A DNA stretch of 64,000 nucleotides, from assembly GCA_963770155.1 (NCBI GenBank), contig CAVYOE010000001.1, positions 2,108,001 to 2,172,000 on the forward strand, in the 5' to 3' direction. The translations under genes and the position numbers were made by a program. The DNA is from CAVYOE01 sp963770155 (GTDB taxonomy: Bacteria > Actinomycetota > Thermoleophilia > Solirubrobacterales > 70-9). Position 1 is the first letter of the stretch; every line of letters begins with the position of its first letter. Positions 1 to 8,897 of this stretch are shown one piece after another. The notes beneath the pieces are model-generated. The model had not been told where the DNA came from and ran no database searches. It was given only the letters and a program-made list of their open reading frames with translations.

Positions 1-12
1 TGCCGGTGGGCC

Positions 13-846
13 TCAGGCCGGGACCGCCGCCTGCGCTTCGACCAGGACCGGCAAGTCATCTTTGTCACGAGCGGCGGCAACCGGATAACGCGCGTCGAGG
101 TGGAGCGGGGTCTGTTCGAGCGGCGCGTCGCCGAAGGCCACGGCGGCGCCGGCCTCCCGCGCGATCAGCTGCGCGGCGGCGGCGTCCACGGAGCGCGAGT
201 CGCGCAGGGAGAGCATTCCATCGAGGCGGCCCGCCCCTACATAACAGAGGCTGATCGCAATCGAGCCGATCACGCGCAGGCGGTAGACCTCCCCGACCAG
301 CTTCTCCGTGGCAGCGATCGTTCGCTCCGGTTTTGCCGCCTCGAGGCCGACCACCTCCAGGCCCTGCCCCTGGGGCGCCTGCAGGCGCTGCTCACCCAGG
401 CGAGCGCCGTCGCCCGCCGAGGCAGTGAACTCCTCGCCGGCGCCGAAGTCGTAGACGTAGCCGAACTCGACGCCGGCCATCGTCGGCCCGTTCGAGACCG
501 CGATGCTGAGGCAGTGGGACGGGATCGTGCGACGCGCGTTCATCGAGCCGTCGATCGGGTCGATCACGACACGGGCCCCGTCCTCGCCCGGAGTGCCGAA
601 GCTGACCTCGCCGCGCTCCTCGGAGACGGCTACGAACTCGCTCCCGCCTCTGTGGTGCTTTTCCAGCAGCTCGAATACGGCGTCCTCGCAGAGCCGGTCG
701 ATCACCAGGGCCCGGTCCCCGCCCTCGCCGACGCCCTCGTAGACGGTGCGACCCTCGATCCCGGTGTGCTCGGAGAAGATCCGCTTCTGTGCCTCGACCG
801 CATTGCGGCAGAGCTCGAGCCACGCATCGTGCCTGCCGGCGGTCAC
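13..846 (-). CDS. Inositol monophosphatase family protein
   Basis: A 277-residue member of the Mg-dependent IMPase/FIG superfamily, which removes phosphate from inositol phosphates, histidinol phosphate or related small molecules. Visible motifs are the metal-binding glutamates in SEERGE (residues 75-80), DPIDGSMN (96-103, usually DPIDGTxN) and a degenerate third motif SVDAAAA near residue 218 (usually WDxAAG). The substrate cannot be told from sequence. The start is GTG at 846: a -10 TAGGAT (plus-strand 853-858) ends 6 nt before it, so the mRNA is probably leaderless. It is divergent from the helicase gene. Odd point: SLCYVGAG near residue 203 is written TAT-GTA-GGG, rare codons here and part of a repeated 9-mer. 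Confidence 0.85.
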   Translation of the reverse strand: MTAGRHDAWLELCRNAVEAQKRIFSEHTGIEGRTVYEGVGEGGDRALVIDRLCEDAVFELLEKHHRGGSEFVAVSEERGEVSFGTPGEDGARVVIDPIDGSMNARRTIPSHCLSIAVSNGPTMAGVEFGYVYDFGAGEEFTASAGDGARLGEQRLQAPQGQGLEVVGLEAAKPERTIAATEKLVGEVYRLRVIGSIAISLCYVGAGRLDGMLSLRDSRSVDAAAAQLIAREAGAAVAFGDAPLEQTPLHLDARYPVAAARDKDDLPVLVEAQAAVPA

Positions 847-852
847 GGGGCC

Positions 853-896
853 ATCCTAGTCAGGCTCGCGGAGACCTCGGATCCATCCACTAGCCT
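853..896. promoter_or_regulatory. Divergent -10 elements for the IMPase gene and the helicase gene
   Basis: On the minus strand TAGGAT (853-858) ends 6 nt before the GTG at 846. On the plus strand TAGCCT (891-896) ends 8 nt before the ATG at 905. Neither gene has a well-placed Shine-Dalgarno sequence, so both are probably leaderless. No clear -35 hexamer is visible. Confidence 0.5.
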
Positions 897-904
897 GCGA
901 GGAG

Positions 905-3900
905 ATGGGAGAGGAACCGCCGGACCGCAGTGACAGCCAGCTCGAGGGCCTGAGCGAGGCGCAGCGCCGTGCTGCGCTGCACGAGTCGGGGAAGCTGCTC
1001 GTGCTCGGCGTCGCAGGCTCGGGCCGGACCGAGGCGGTGGCGCGGCGGCTCGCCCGGCTGACCGAGGCAGGCCACCGTGCCCTTGTCCTCACCTACTCGC
1101 ATGCCGCGGCGGAGCGGATCCGCGACCGGGCCGAACTGCTGATCGAGGGGTCGTTCGAGGAGCTCTGGGTCCACACCTACCGCGAAGCGGCGGAGCGGCT
1201 CCTGCGGGAGCACGCCGAAGAAGCCGGGCTGCGACCCCTTCTTCGAGTCGATCACCGCGGCCGACCGGCTGGCGATGCTGCTCGAGCGAATCGACGAGCT
1301 TCCCCTGCGTCGTCACGAGATTCGCGGCAATCCGGCGGGGCTTCTGGCGCGGCTGATCGAGCGCATCGACTCACTGAAGGCGCAGGGGGTGAGCGCCGCC
1401 CGGTTCGCGGAGCGCGCCGCCGACGCCGAGACCGCCGCGGTCGGTGAGGTCGAGCTCGACTCGGCGCGGCGCGAGCGGGAGTTCGCCGAGCTCTACCTTC
1501 GCCACGACGAGCTCGTCCGCGCCTACGGCGCCCTCGATGCCGGCGACGTCATCTGCGAGCTCGGCCGAGTCCTCCGCGAGCGCCCCGCGATCGCAGCCGG
1601 CGTCGCCGACCGCTTCCCGCATCTCCTGATCGACGAAGCCGAGGACGCCGCGGCCGCGCAGCGGGACCTGGTCGAGCTGTTGGCCGAGGGGAGCCAGAGC
1701 GTCGTCGTCGCCTGCGACCCGGAGCAGGCCAGGGAGGAGGCCGCCGACGCGGAGCCTGTGCAGTGGCTCAGGGAGCGGCTCGAGCGCCCGGACGAGCTGA
1801 TGCTGGAAGGTCCGTTGCGCGCGGCCGGGGCCCTCGCCGACGCCGCCCACGCGGTTGTGGCTCCGGCAAGCGAGCAGATCGACCTGCCACGTGAGCCGCG
1901 CGCCCGCGATGCCGAGGTCCGCTTCTGGCGGACGCGCAACGAGCGCGCCCAGGCCCAGGCGGCGGCGCGCGAGATCGAGGGCATCCTCGCCTCCGAGGAG
2001 ATCGAGGCAGAGCGAATCTGCGTCGCGGTGCCGAGCTCCGGCGACGCCCGCGCGGTCGCCGGCGCACTCGAGGAGCGCAACGTGCCGCACCGTCTTGGGG
2101 GCCCGGCGGCTTTCTTCCTCCAGCCCGAGGTGCGTGACGTGATTGCCTGGCTGCGGTTGCTTGCCGACCCTTCTGACGCCGCGGCGGCGGTCCGCGCGCT
2201 CACCCGGCCGCCGGTTGAGCTGCGCTCGGTCGACATGGCCCGGGTGACGACGATCGCGCGGCGCCGCAAGCTCGACATGGTCTCGGCGCTGGAGGCGTCA
2301 ATGGACAGCCCCCAGGTACCGCCGGAAGCGCGTGACCGGATCTTCGCTTTCCTGCGCCTCTACCGGGCAGCGGCCAAAGCAATGGGCGAGCGGCGCGCCG
2401 ACGTATTCGTCCGGCGTCTGATCGAGCGGGTCGGCTTCCGCCGGCAGCGCCTCTTTGCCGCCCAGCCGGAGGCGGCGGAGCGCCTGGTCAGTCTCTCCCG
2501 GCTCGGCGATATCGCCACCGCATGGGTGCGCCGCGAACCGCACGGCTCCAACCGCGACTTCGTCCGCTATCTCGCCGCCATCTCCGAGGCCGGGGTTCGC
2601 CCCGAGGACGAGCCCGAACGCCCGGCGGCCGGCTCGGTCCGGGTGCTCGAGTTCGCTGCCATCAAGGGGCTCGAGTTCGACCGCGTCTATCTGCTTGGCC
2701 TACACGCCGGGGCGCTCCCGGAGCGGCCGGAGTCAAGACGGCTTCTGCATACAGCGATGACCCGGGCGAGCGAGGGGCTGGTGCTGTCCTGGCCGGAGGA
2801 GGTCTCGGGACGACCCCGGCGTGCCGCTGCCGCCTACGAAGACGCCCGTCGGGTGCTCGGGGCCGAATACGAGGTCCACGACGAGGAGCTGTTCGGCCCC
2901 GCCGAGGGCCTGCACTCGACCTATCGGATGATCCGCGACGAGGTGCTCGAGACCTCGTGGCGGGCCGGCGGCTCGCTCAGCGAGCTCCGTCTCGACACGG
3001 TGATGGACGTCCAGCGCGCCGTTGTCCGCTACCTCGAGATGCTGAAGCTCTCCGCGCTGCTCCAGCGCGAGGAGGAGGAGCCGGCCGCCGACGCGATCGC
3101 GGCGATCAACGAGCTCCTGGCCCAGGCCGCCTCGCCCGAGCAGGTCGAGGAGCTCCGCTCCTCGAGTCTCGACCAGTACCTGCTCGAGGGCGAGCGCGAG
3201 CGGCAGCGCGGCCAGGACGCGGTTGCCGCGAGGGAGGAGCCGTCGCTGGAGGCCTTCCTGCCGAAACGGGGCGAGGGCCTGGCCCTCTCGGCCACCGACA
3301 TCGACCTCTACCAGACCTGCCCGCTCAAGTACAAGTTCCGGCGCGTCTTCCGGATCCAGGAAGAGGCGACGATCAACCAGCGCTTCGGGATCGTCATCCA
3401 CCAGGTGCTCGAGCGCTTCCACAAGTTCGAGAGCAGCGGCCCGCCTGAGGGCGAGGCCGCGGGCCTGAACCGGCTGATGACGCTGTTCGAGGGGGCCTGG
3501 CGGCGCCAGGGATTCGGCGATTCCCACGACGAGCTCCAGTTCCGGGAGCGCGCCGTCGAGGCGCTCCGCCGCTACCACGAGCGTCACCTGGCGAGCCTCT
3601 CGAGCCCCCGCTGGCTCGAGCGCGGCTTCGATTTCCGCGTCGGCCCCCACCACATCCGCGGCCGGGTCGACCGGGTCGACGAGCTCGAGGACGGCGGCTA
3701 CGAGCTGATCGACTACAAGACCGGCGACCCCAAACCGGAGCACGAGCTTGCCGAGGACCTGCAACTCGCCATCTACCGGCTAGCCGCCCGCGAGGCCTGG
3801 CAGCTCGACGCCGAGGCCGGCGCCTACTGGTACGTGCTCGCCGACGAGAAGGTCGCGGTCGCCGGCTCACCGGACGACCTCGAGCGGGTCGAGCGCACGG

Positions 3901-4010
3901 TCCTCTCGGTCGGCGAGGGGATCATGGACCAGGACTTCGAGCCGCGCCCCTCGCCCGAGATCTGCTCCTGGTGCGACTACCGCCTCATCTGTCCGGCGTC
4001 TGAGGCGTAA
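905..4010 (+). CDS. UvrD/Rep-type helicase fused to a RecB-family nuclease (AddAB/AdnAB-like), frameshifted
   Basis: A protein of about 1034 residues. It has an N-terminal SF1 helicase (Q-motif LSEAQR, Walker A, motif Ia LTYSHAAAERI, Walker B LLIDEAED near nt 1625, motif V IKGLEF, motif VI AMTRA) and a C-terminal PD-(D/E)XK nuclease (GRVDRVDE...LIDYKTG near nt 3660-3725). Four cysteines frame the nuclease, one in YQTCPLKY and three in EICSWCDYRLICP, the pattern of AddB/AdnAB iron-sulfur nucleases. It likely acts in double-strand-break processing. The frame changes at about nt 1232, where one extra base joins EEAGL to DPFFESITAADRL. Without it the reading is continuous. The Walker A lysine is arginine (AGSGRT, Arg41) and motif V lacks its usual His, so ATPase activity may be reduced as in an auxiliary subunit. 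A partner subunit is not in the window. Confidence 0.8.
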
Positions 4011-4013
4011 TAT
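4008..4013 (+). promoter_or_regulatory. -10 element TAATAT overlapping the helicase stop codon
   Basis: TAATAT begins with the TAA stop of the helicase gene and ends 9 nt before the ATG at 4023. It suggests a leaderless transcript for the secreted beta-helix protein. Confidence 0.5.
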
Positions 4014-4022
4014 CGGTCCCCG

Positions 4023-5441
4023 ATGACGGGGAGCGGATCGACCAAAGCAGCGGGACTGGTTGCCGTCGCGTGCGGGGCGCTGCTGCTCGGGGCCGTCCCG
4101 GCTTCCGGCCAGCCATTCCCTGTGAACAGCACCAACGATCCGGGGGTGGGCGTGTGCGACATGGCGGAGTGCACCCTGCGCGAGGCGCTCCTCGGCGCCA
4201 ATGGCAACGGCGGCTCGCCCGATCTCGACACGATCACGATCACAGCCACCGGCGACATCGTGCTGCAGTCGGCCCTGCCCGATATCGAGACCAAGACGAC
4301 GATCACGGGTCCCGGGCCCGACAGCCTCCGGGTCACCAAGGCGGTCGGGGGGAACTACCGGATCTTCACTATGAGCGGTTTAGGCATCGGTGATTCCGTG
4401 ACGATCGAGAACCTCACGGTCGCCGGCGGCAACCCCGGCGTCCAGGGGGGTGGGATCTTCAGCGATACGGGTGGGATCAACACCCTCAGGAATGTCGTCG
4501 TCAGGGACAACCTTGCCCCGAGCGGAGGCGGCATTGCCAACATCGGCACGCTCGATGTATTCGAAAGCACGATCCGCGGCAACCAGGCGACCGACCCCAA
4601 TGGTCAGGGCGGAGGGATCGTCAACAGAGGCCAGCTCACCGTGCAGTCGAGCACACTCACTGGCAACAGCGTCAATCTCGGCGCCGACGGGGGCGGCGGG
4701 ATCTGGACGGGCGAGACCGGCACCAACAGCACCTTCATCACGAACTCGACGGTGGCGGGGAACACGGTCGCCGGAACCGGTGGCGGACTCCGCCTCAGTA
4801 ACGGCGACCTCCTGATCGAGTCGAGCACCATCGTCGGCAACACCTCGGATTCCGACGACTCGAACCCGGGCGAGGCTGGTGCCGGGTTCTTCACCGTTCC
4901 GACTGCCGCTGGTGACGGAACGCAAGTCGCGAACACCATCCTCGCCGGGAATAAGAGCGGCACCGCGAGCCCGGTAGCGAACCAGTGCACCAAGGGTTCG
5001 GCTCCCGCGGTGGTCGACTCGGATGGCCACAACCTGCGCAGCAGCACCGACGCGAGCTGTGATGCGTCGTTCGCCACCGCCGGCGACTTCGTCGATCCGA
5101 ATCCGCTGCTGGGGGCACTGGGGTTCTATGGCGGGCCGACGCCGACGATCCCCCTACTTGCCGGGAGCCCGGCGCGGAACGCGGGGGACCCAGGCGTGCC
5201 CGGAGGCCTTTATCCGGCCTGTGACGCGACCGATCAGCGCGGGTTCGCGCGCGGTGGAGCCGAGGGGGTATGCGACATCGGTGCTTTCGAAGGCATCTTC
5301 GTACCGCCGGGAGGCTCGTCGCCGACCCCGCCCCCGGGCGCAGCGACCCGATGCAAAAAGGGCTTTCGGCTGAAGCGGGTCAAGCGCAAGGGCAAGAAGC
5401 GCAAGCGCTGCGTCCGGAAAAAGAAGAAGAGGCGGCGCTAG
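4023..5441 (+). CDS. Secreted CSLREA / right-handed beta-helix protein with cationic tail
   Basis: 472 residues with an N-terminal signal peptide (hydrophobic AAGLVAVACGALLLGAV, cleavage near ASG-Q). A CSLREA-type motif appears as CTLREALLGANG, followed by a parallel beta-helix of Gly/Asn-rich repeats (GGGIxN, SSTLTGNSV) across about residues 100-330. A choice-of-anchor-Q type ending follows (DQRG...CDIGAFE). The last 30 residues are two cysteines embedded in Lys/Arg, a tail probably held to the acidic cell wall by charge. The function is unknown; such proteins are usually surface-associated or adhesive. It shares a 4-nt CTAG stop overlap with the convergent PAC2 gene. Confidence 0.75.
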   Translation: MTGSGSTKAAGLVAVACGALLLGAVPASGQPFPVNSTNDPGVGVCDMAECTLREALLGANGNGGSPDLDTITITATGDIVLQSALPDIETKTTITGPGPDSLRVTKAVGGNYRIFTMSGLGIGDSVTIENLTVAGGNPGVQGGGIFSDTGGINTLRNVVVRDNLAPSGGGIANIGTLDVFESTIRGNQATDPNGQGGGIVNRGQLTVQSSTLTGNSVNLGADGGGGIWTGETGTNSTFITNSTVAGNTVAGTGGGLRLSNGDLLIESSTIVGNTSDSDDSNPGEAGAGFFTVPTAAGDGTQVANTILAGNKSGTASPVANQCTKGSAPAVVDSDGHNLRSSTDASCDASFATAGDFVDPNPLLGALGFYGGPTPTIPLLAGSPARNAGDPGVPGGLYPACDATDQRGFARGGAEGVCDIGAFEGIFVPPGGSSPTPPPGAATRCKKGFRLKRVKRKGKKRKRCVRKKKKRRR

Positions 5442-6334
5442 GAGCCAGGGCCCGGCGGGCCGCCCTGCTCGGGACGCTGCTGCTGGCGCAGGTAGCGCTC
5501 GAAGTCGCGCGCAAGCGACTCGGCCGAGGGCAGGTCTTCGCCGTTCTCGCCCATCGCCTCTGACTGCTGGGCCTCGAGCTGCTCGACCAGTTCTGCGATC
5601 TCGGGATTCTGCTCGACCGCCGTGCTGACCTGAGCTTCGAACGACTCGGTCTCCTCCTCGAGCCCGGAGGCCTCGACCGCGACCCCGACCAGGCTCTCCA
5701 GCCGGCGCAGTAGCGCCAGCGCGGCCTTGGGGTTCGGCACCGCGGCGACATAGTGGGGGACGGCGGCCCAGAGGCTGGCCGAGCTCATGCCGCGCCGACG
5801 GCAGGCATCGTGGAGCACGCCGACGATCCCGGTCGGCCCCTCGTAGTTTGAGCGCGCCAGGCCGAGCTCCTCGACCAGGTCTTCGTCGGAGGCGAGGCCG
5901 GTGATCGGCACCGGCATCGTGTGGGTGACGTCCGCGAGCAGGGCGCCGAGGGTTACGACCATCTCCACCCCGAGCTGCTCGGCAACCTCGGCGATTGCCT
6001 CGCCGAAGGTGCGCCACCTCAGGTTCGGCTCGGTCCCGGCGAGCAGGACGAGGTCGCGCTCTGCACCGGGCGCCTCGGCGGCAAGCAGGTTGTTGCCCGG
6101 CCACTCGATCTCACGAGTCTCCCCGTCGACCAGCCGGATCGTCGGACGCGCCACCTGGAAGTCGAAGAACTCCTCGGGATCGACGTGGGCGAAGACCTCG
6201 GCGTCCAGGGAGTCGGCGATCCCGCTGAGCGCCGTGGTCGCCGACCCGGCGGCGTCGTTCCAGCCACGAAACGCGCAGACGAGGATCGGCGAGCGGAGCC
6301 GCGGAGGGTCCTGTTCCCAGACGATCGCTTCCAT
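5438..6334 (-). CDS. PAC2 family protein (proteasome-assembly-chaperone-like)
   Basis: 298 residues of the PAC2 fold found in actinobacterial and archaeal proteins related to proteasome assembly chaperones. Visible family features are the N-terminal ILVCAFRGWNDAAGSAT, the central VVTLGALLADVTHTMPVPITG, and PTGIVGVL followed by a hydrophobic helix. The C-terminal 100 residues are Glu/Gln-rich and probably coiled. The molecular role in bacteria is not established. The start ATG at 6334 lies 6 nt downstream of a minus-strand -10 TAGTCT (6341-6346), indicating a leaderless gene. Confidence 0.85.
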   Translation of the reverse strand: MEAIVWEQDPPRLRSPILVCAFRGWNDAAGSATTALSGIADSLDAEVFAHVDPEEFFDFQVARPTIRLVDGETREIEWPGNNLLAAEAPGAERDLVLLAGTEPNLRWRTFGEAIAEVAEQLGVEMVVTLGALLADVTHTMPVPITGLASDEDLVEELGLARSNYEGPTGIVGVLHDACRRRGMSSASLWAAVPHYVAAVPNPKAALALLRRLESLVGVAVEASGLEEETESFEAQVSTAVEQNPEIAELVEQLEAQQSEAMGENGEDLPSAESLARDFERYLRQQQRPEQGGPPGPGS

Positions 6335-6363
6335 ACGCCGAGACTAGAGCAGCTAGGGCTCGG

Positions 6364-6759
6364 CTACTCGTCGGGCCCTGGACGCCGCCGCTGCGCCTTG
6401 CGCTGGCTCTGGCGCCGCTTATCCTCGAGCCTGCGTTTCTTGGCGGCCCTCCCGGGTCTGGTCGGGCGCCGCTCCGGCCGTACGACCAAGGCGTCGTCCA
6501 GCTTCTTGGCCAGGCGCTCGAGCGCCAGTTCGCGGTTGCGCGCCTGGCCCCTGGCGTCCTGGGCGACGGCGGTCGCAACCGAGCCGAGCCCGCGCATAAG
6601 CAGCTCTCGCTGCGGCGTGCTCAGGACCTGCGAGGCAGCGATGTTGAACACCGCTTCGACCCGCGAGGCGGTCACGTTCGCGTGCTGGCCGCCGGGGCCC
6701 GATGAGCGGCTTGCCCGGAGCTCGATCTCGCTCAGCGGGATCGAGAGCTCCTCGTTCAC
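6364..6759 (-). CDS. Peptidyl-tRNA hydrolase ArfB-like (RF-1 GGQ domain)
   Basis: 131 residues with the release-factor GGQ loop (SSGPGGQHANVTASRVE, near residues 20-37) that hydrolyses peptidyl-tRNA, followed by a helical region and a strongly basic C-terminal tail. The length and tail match ArfB/YaeJ proteins, which rescue stalled ribosomes by inserting the tail into the mRNA channel. The GTG at 6759 was chosen because it sits 2 nt after the stop of the upstream transporter half-gene (6762-6764), pointing to translational coupling. An AGGAGG stretch lies about 20 nt further upstream, inside that gene. The frame is open for a further 66 codons but these overlap the transporter and look non-coding. 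Confidence 0.8.
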   Translation of the reverse strand: MNEELSIPLSEIELRASRSSGPGGQHANVTASRVEAVFNIAASQVLSTPQRELLMRGLGSVATAVAQDARGQARNRELALERLAKKLDDALVVRPERRPTRPGRAAKKRRLEDKRRQSQRKAQRRRPGPDE

Positions 6760-6761
6760 TT

Positions 6762-7133
6762 TCAGCTGGTCGGCCGTAGTCCCCTCCTCGCCAGTTGCAC
6801 CGCGAAAAAGAGCATTACCGCGGCAAACGAGAGCTCGAGCGCCCGCTGGCTGATCGCGTTGGAGAGCATCACGCCGGCGAGGACACCCACGGGGGAGAGC
6901 GCCCCGGCGACCAGGCCGTCGCGCACCCGGACGTTTCCGTAGCCGTGCTGGCGCCATGCCGCCACCATCGCCACCGGCACGATCGCCAGAAGAGAGGTGG
7001 ACTCGGCCTCGACCTGCGACATGTCCTGGAAGATCGCCAATGCGGGGACGAAGAGGACCCCCCCGCCGACTCCGAGCAGGCCGCCGACGATCCCCCCGGC
7101 GAGACCCATGATGATCGTGGCGAGCTCGCTCAC
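6762..7133 (-). CDS. TauE/SafE family half-transporter, second half
   Basis: 123 residues, about half a normal TauE/SafE (DUF81) permease, which exports organosulfur or sulfite-like anions. It contains the family glycine signature GGIVGGLLGVGGGVLFVP and about four hydrophobic segments. The GTG start (7131-7133) overlaps the TGA of the preceding half by the GTGA sequence. This is a natural operon junction and not a frameshift: the upstream protein ends cleanly and this one restarts with the repeat signature. The two halves most likely assemble into one transporter. Confidence 0.7.
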   Translation of the reverse strand: MSELATIIMGLAGGIVGGLLGVGGGVLFVPALAIFQDMSQVEAESTSLLAIVPVAMVAAWRQHGYGNVRVRDGLVAGALSPVGVLAGVMLSNAISQRALELSFAAVMLFFAVQLARRGLRPTS

Positions 7134-7522
7134 GGGATCACCAGGAGCCCGGCCATCACGACGAGGAGCGCAGCAAAGATCAGCGAGACAGCCCGCTCGG
7201 GTATTCGCTGCTGGGCGGCGGTTCCGATCACGGCCCCGCCGATCGCCGGGATCCCGACCAGCGCAGCCTTGGCCGGGTCGACGTTGCCGTAGAAAGCCTG
7301 GCCGAGCGCCGCCAGGGCTGCAATCACGATGATCGCCGTCATGCTGGTCCCGGTCGCCTCGCGCTCGCCGTAGCCGAGCAGAAGGATCAGGAGCGGAACG
7401 ATCACGGTGCCGCCTCCGACCCCGAACATGCCGCTGAAGGCCCCCGCGGCGGTCCCAATCGCGGCCAGGATCAAGAGCCGCCTGCCCGGCGCCGACTCGG
7501 TGGTGTGGTTCTCCGGGGGCAC
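7130..7522 (-). CDS. TauE/SafE family half-transporter, first half
   Basis: 130 residues with the repeat signature GAFSGMFGVGGGTVIVPLL and about four hydrophobic segments, equivalent to the N-terminal repeat of a full-length sulfite/organosulfonate exporter. It starts with GTG at 7522, 8 nt downstream of a minus-strand -10 TAGTAT (7531-7536). It overlaps the second half by 4 nt and is probably co-expressed with it at a similar level. The substrate is unknown. Confidence 0.7.
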   Translation of the reverse strand: MPPENHTTESAPGRRLLILAAIGTAAGAFSGMFGVGGGTVIVPLLILLLGYGEREATGTSMTAIIVIAALAALGQAFYGNVDPAKAALVGIPAIGGAVIGTAAQQRIPERAVSLIFAALLVVMAGLLVIP

Positions 7523-7529
7523 CGGCGGC

Positions 7530-7536
7530 GATACTA
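7530..7536. promoter_or_regulatory. Shared symmetric -10 for divergent tauE-like and otsB genes
   Basis: The 7-mer GATACTA reads as GATACT on the plus strand (7 nt before the otsB GTG at 7543) and as TAGTAT on the minus strand (8 nt before the GTG at 7522). Both genes would then start from overlapping -10 elements with leaderless mRNAs. The polX and histidine kinase genes also use GATACT. Confidence 0.5.
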
Positions 7537-7542
7537 GAGCGC

Positions 7543-8358
7543 GTGGAGGCCACCTCCGCCGATGAACAGAGGCTCGAGCAGCTGATCACCCCGCTCCGCG
7601 GTGCACCCGAGCGCGCGGCGGTGCTGACCGACGTTGACGGGACGATCGCGCCGATCGTCGCCCGGCCCGAGCTGTCTGCGGTGCCCGAGGGGGTGCGCGA
7701 CCTGCTCGCTTCGATCGCCCAGCGCTACGCGCTGGTCGCGGCGATCTCGGGGCGACGGGCGCTTGACGCCCGAGAGCTCGTCGGCCTCGAACAGCTGACC
7801 TACTCCGGGCAACCACGGCTTTGAGCTGCTGGGTCCCGCGGAGGCAGAGGCTCGTCCCGATCCGCAGCTCGACGGCCGCGAGCGGGAGGCCGGCGAATTC
7901 GTGGGGGGACTCGACCGGGACCGGCTCGAAGAGCTCGCTATCCGGGTCGAGGACAAGGGCGCGATCGTGGCCCTGCACTGGCGAGGGTCACCGAACGAGA
8001 GCGAGGCCGAGACCTGGGCGAGCGAGCTCGCCAGCGCCGCCGAGTGGAAGGGCCTCGTCCCGCACCTGGGCCGGATGGTGCTCGAGATCCGGCCCGACGT
8101 CGCGATCGACAAGGGCCGGGCGGTGGCCTCTCTGCTCGAGGGCCGAGATCTTCGGCGGCGCTCTACGCGGGCGACGATCGCACCGATGTCGACGCGTTCC
8201 GGGCGCTCGCCAACCTGCGCGAAGCCGGTCGGCTCGAGCAGATAGTCCGTGTCGCGGTCGCCTCCGAGGAAGGTCCGCCGGAGGTGCGCGACGAGGCCGA
8301 TCTGGTTGTCGCCGGTCCCGAGGGATTTGTCGAGGTGCTCGAGGCCCTGGCCAAGTGA
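7543..8358 (+). CDS. otsB: Trehalose-6-phosphate phosphatase, frameshifted twice
   Basis: About 271 residues of a HAD-type trehalose-phosphatase, the last step of trehalose synthesis. Motif I is VLTDVDGTIAPIV (nucleophile Asp about residue 29), followed by AAISGRRALDARELVG, and late motifs AALYAGDDRTDVDAF and EADLVVAGPEGF. The frame is broken twice. At about 7810 one extra base separates QLTYSG from NHGFELLGP. At about 8151 one base is missing before AALYAGDD. With both corrected, the protein is continuous and of normal length. No otsA is in the window. The opposite signs of the two indels and the intact motifs favour sequence errors over a true pseudogene. Confidence 0.75.
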
Positions 8359-8897
8359 CGTTTGTCGACCTGCTCCGGATCACCGTGCTGCTCGCCGCCG
8401 GCGCCGCGACCCTGCTCGGCGCGGTCACGGTGGTCGCTGCCAACCAGGCCGACGACAACACCACGCTGATCGTGGCCGCGGTCTGGTGGTCGCTTGCGGC
8501 GATGGTCGGCACCTACCTCGGCACCAGCGCCCGCGCCAACGAGGCGGTGAGAACGATCCTCGCCGGAGCCCGCACTCAGCCCAGCCTCCCCGCCGACAAC
8601 CCGGGGCGCACTGCTGTCGCCCGCCTGTGGCCGATCGGCGCCTTCACTCTGGTTGCCGGCGGCTTCGGCTTTGTCTTCCCCGGCGTCGCGGCGGTCGGCA
8701 CCGGCTTTGCGCTCTTCGTCGCCCTCGCCTGGCGCCGCCGCGAGGAGGCAGTCGCCGCGGTCGAGGAGCGTGACGGCGTCCGCTTCTATGTCGAGCCGGG
8801 CTCGGCCTTCACTCCACTCACCTTGACTCGCACCCCGGGCCTCCGCCGCGACCGGCCGCCGGCGGGACACCCGCCACCGCCGTCCCCGGCCGCCTAG
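8355..8897 (+). CDS. Small membrane protein of unknown function
   Basis: 180 residues with four predicted membrane segments (for example LLRITVLLAAGAATLLGAVTVVAA, IVAAVWWSLAAMVGTYLG, GAFTLVAGGFGFVFPG and a following one) and a soluble C-terminus with the short strand-like sequence GVRFYVEPGSAF. No family is recognised. The GTG start overlaps the otsB stop by GTGA, so it is translationally coupled to otsB. Its TAG stop overlaps the readthrough end of the convergent polX gene in the sequence CTAG. Confidence 0.6.
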   Translation: MTFVDLLRITVLLAAGAATLLGAVTVVAANQADDNTTLIVAAVWWSLAAMVGTYLGTSARANEAVRTILAGARTQPSLPADNPGRTAVARLWPIGAFTLVAGGFGFVFPGVAAVGTGFALFVALAWRRREEAVAAVEERDGVRFYVEPGSAFTPLTLTRTPGLRRDRPPAGHPPPPSPAA

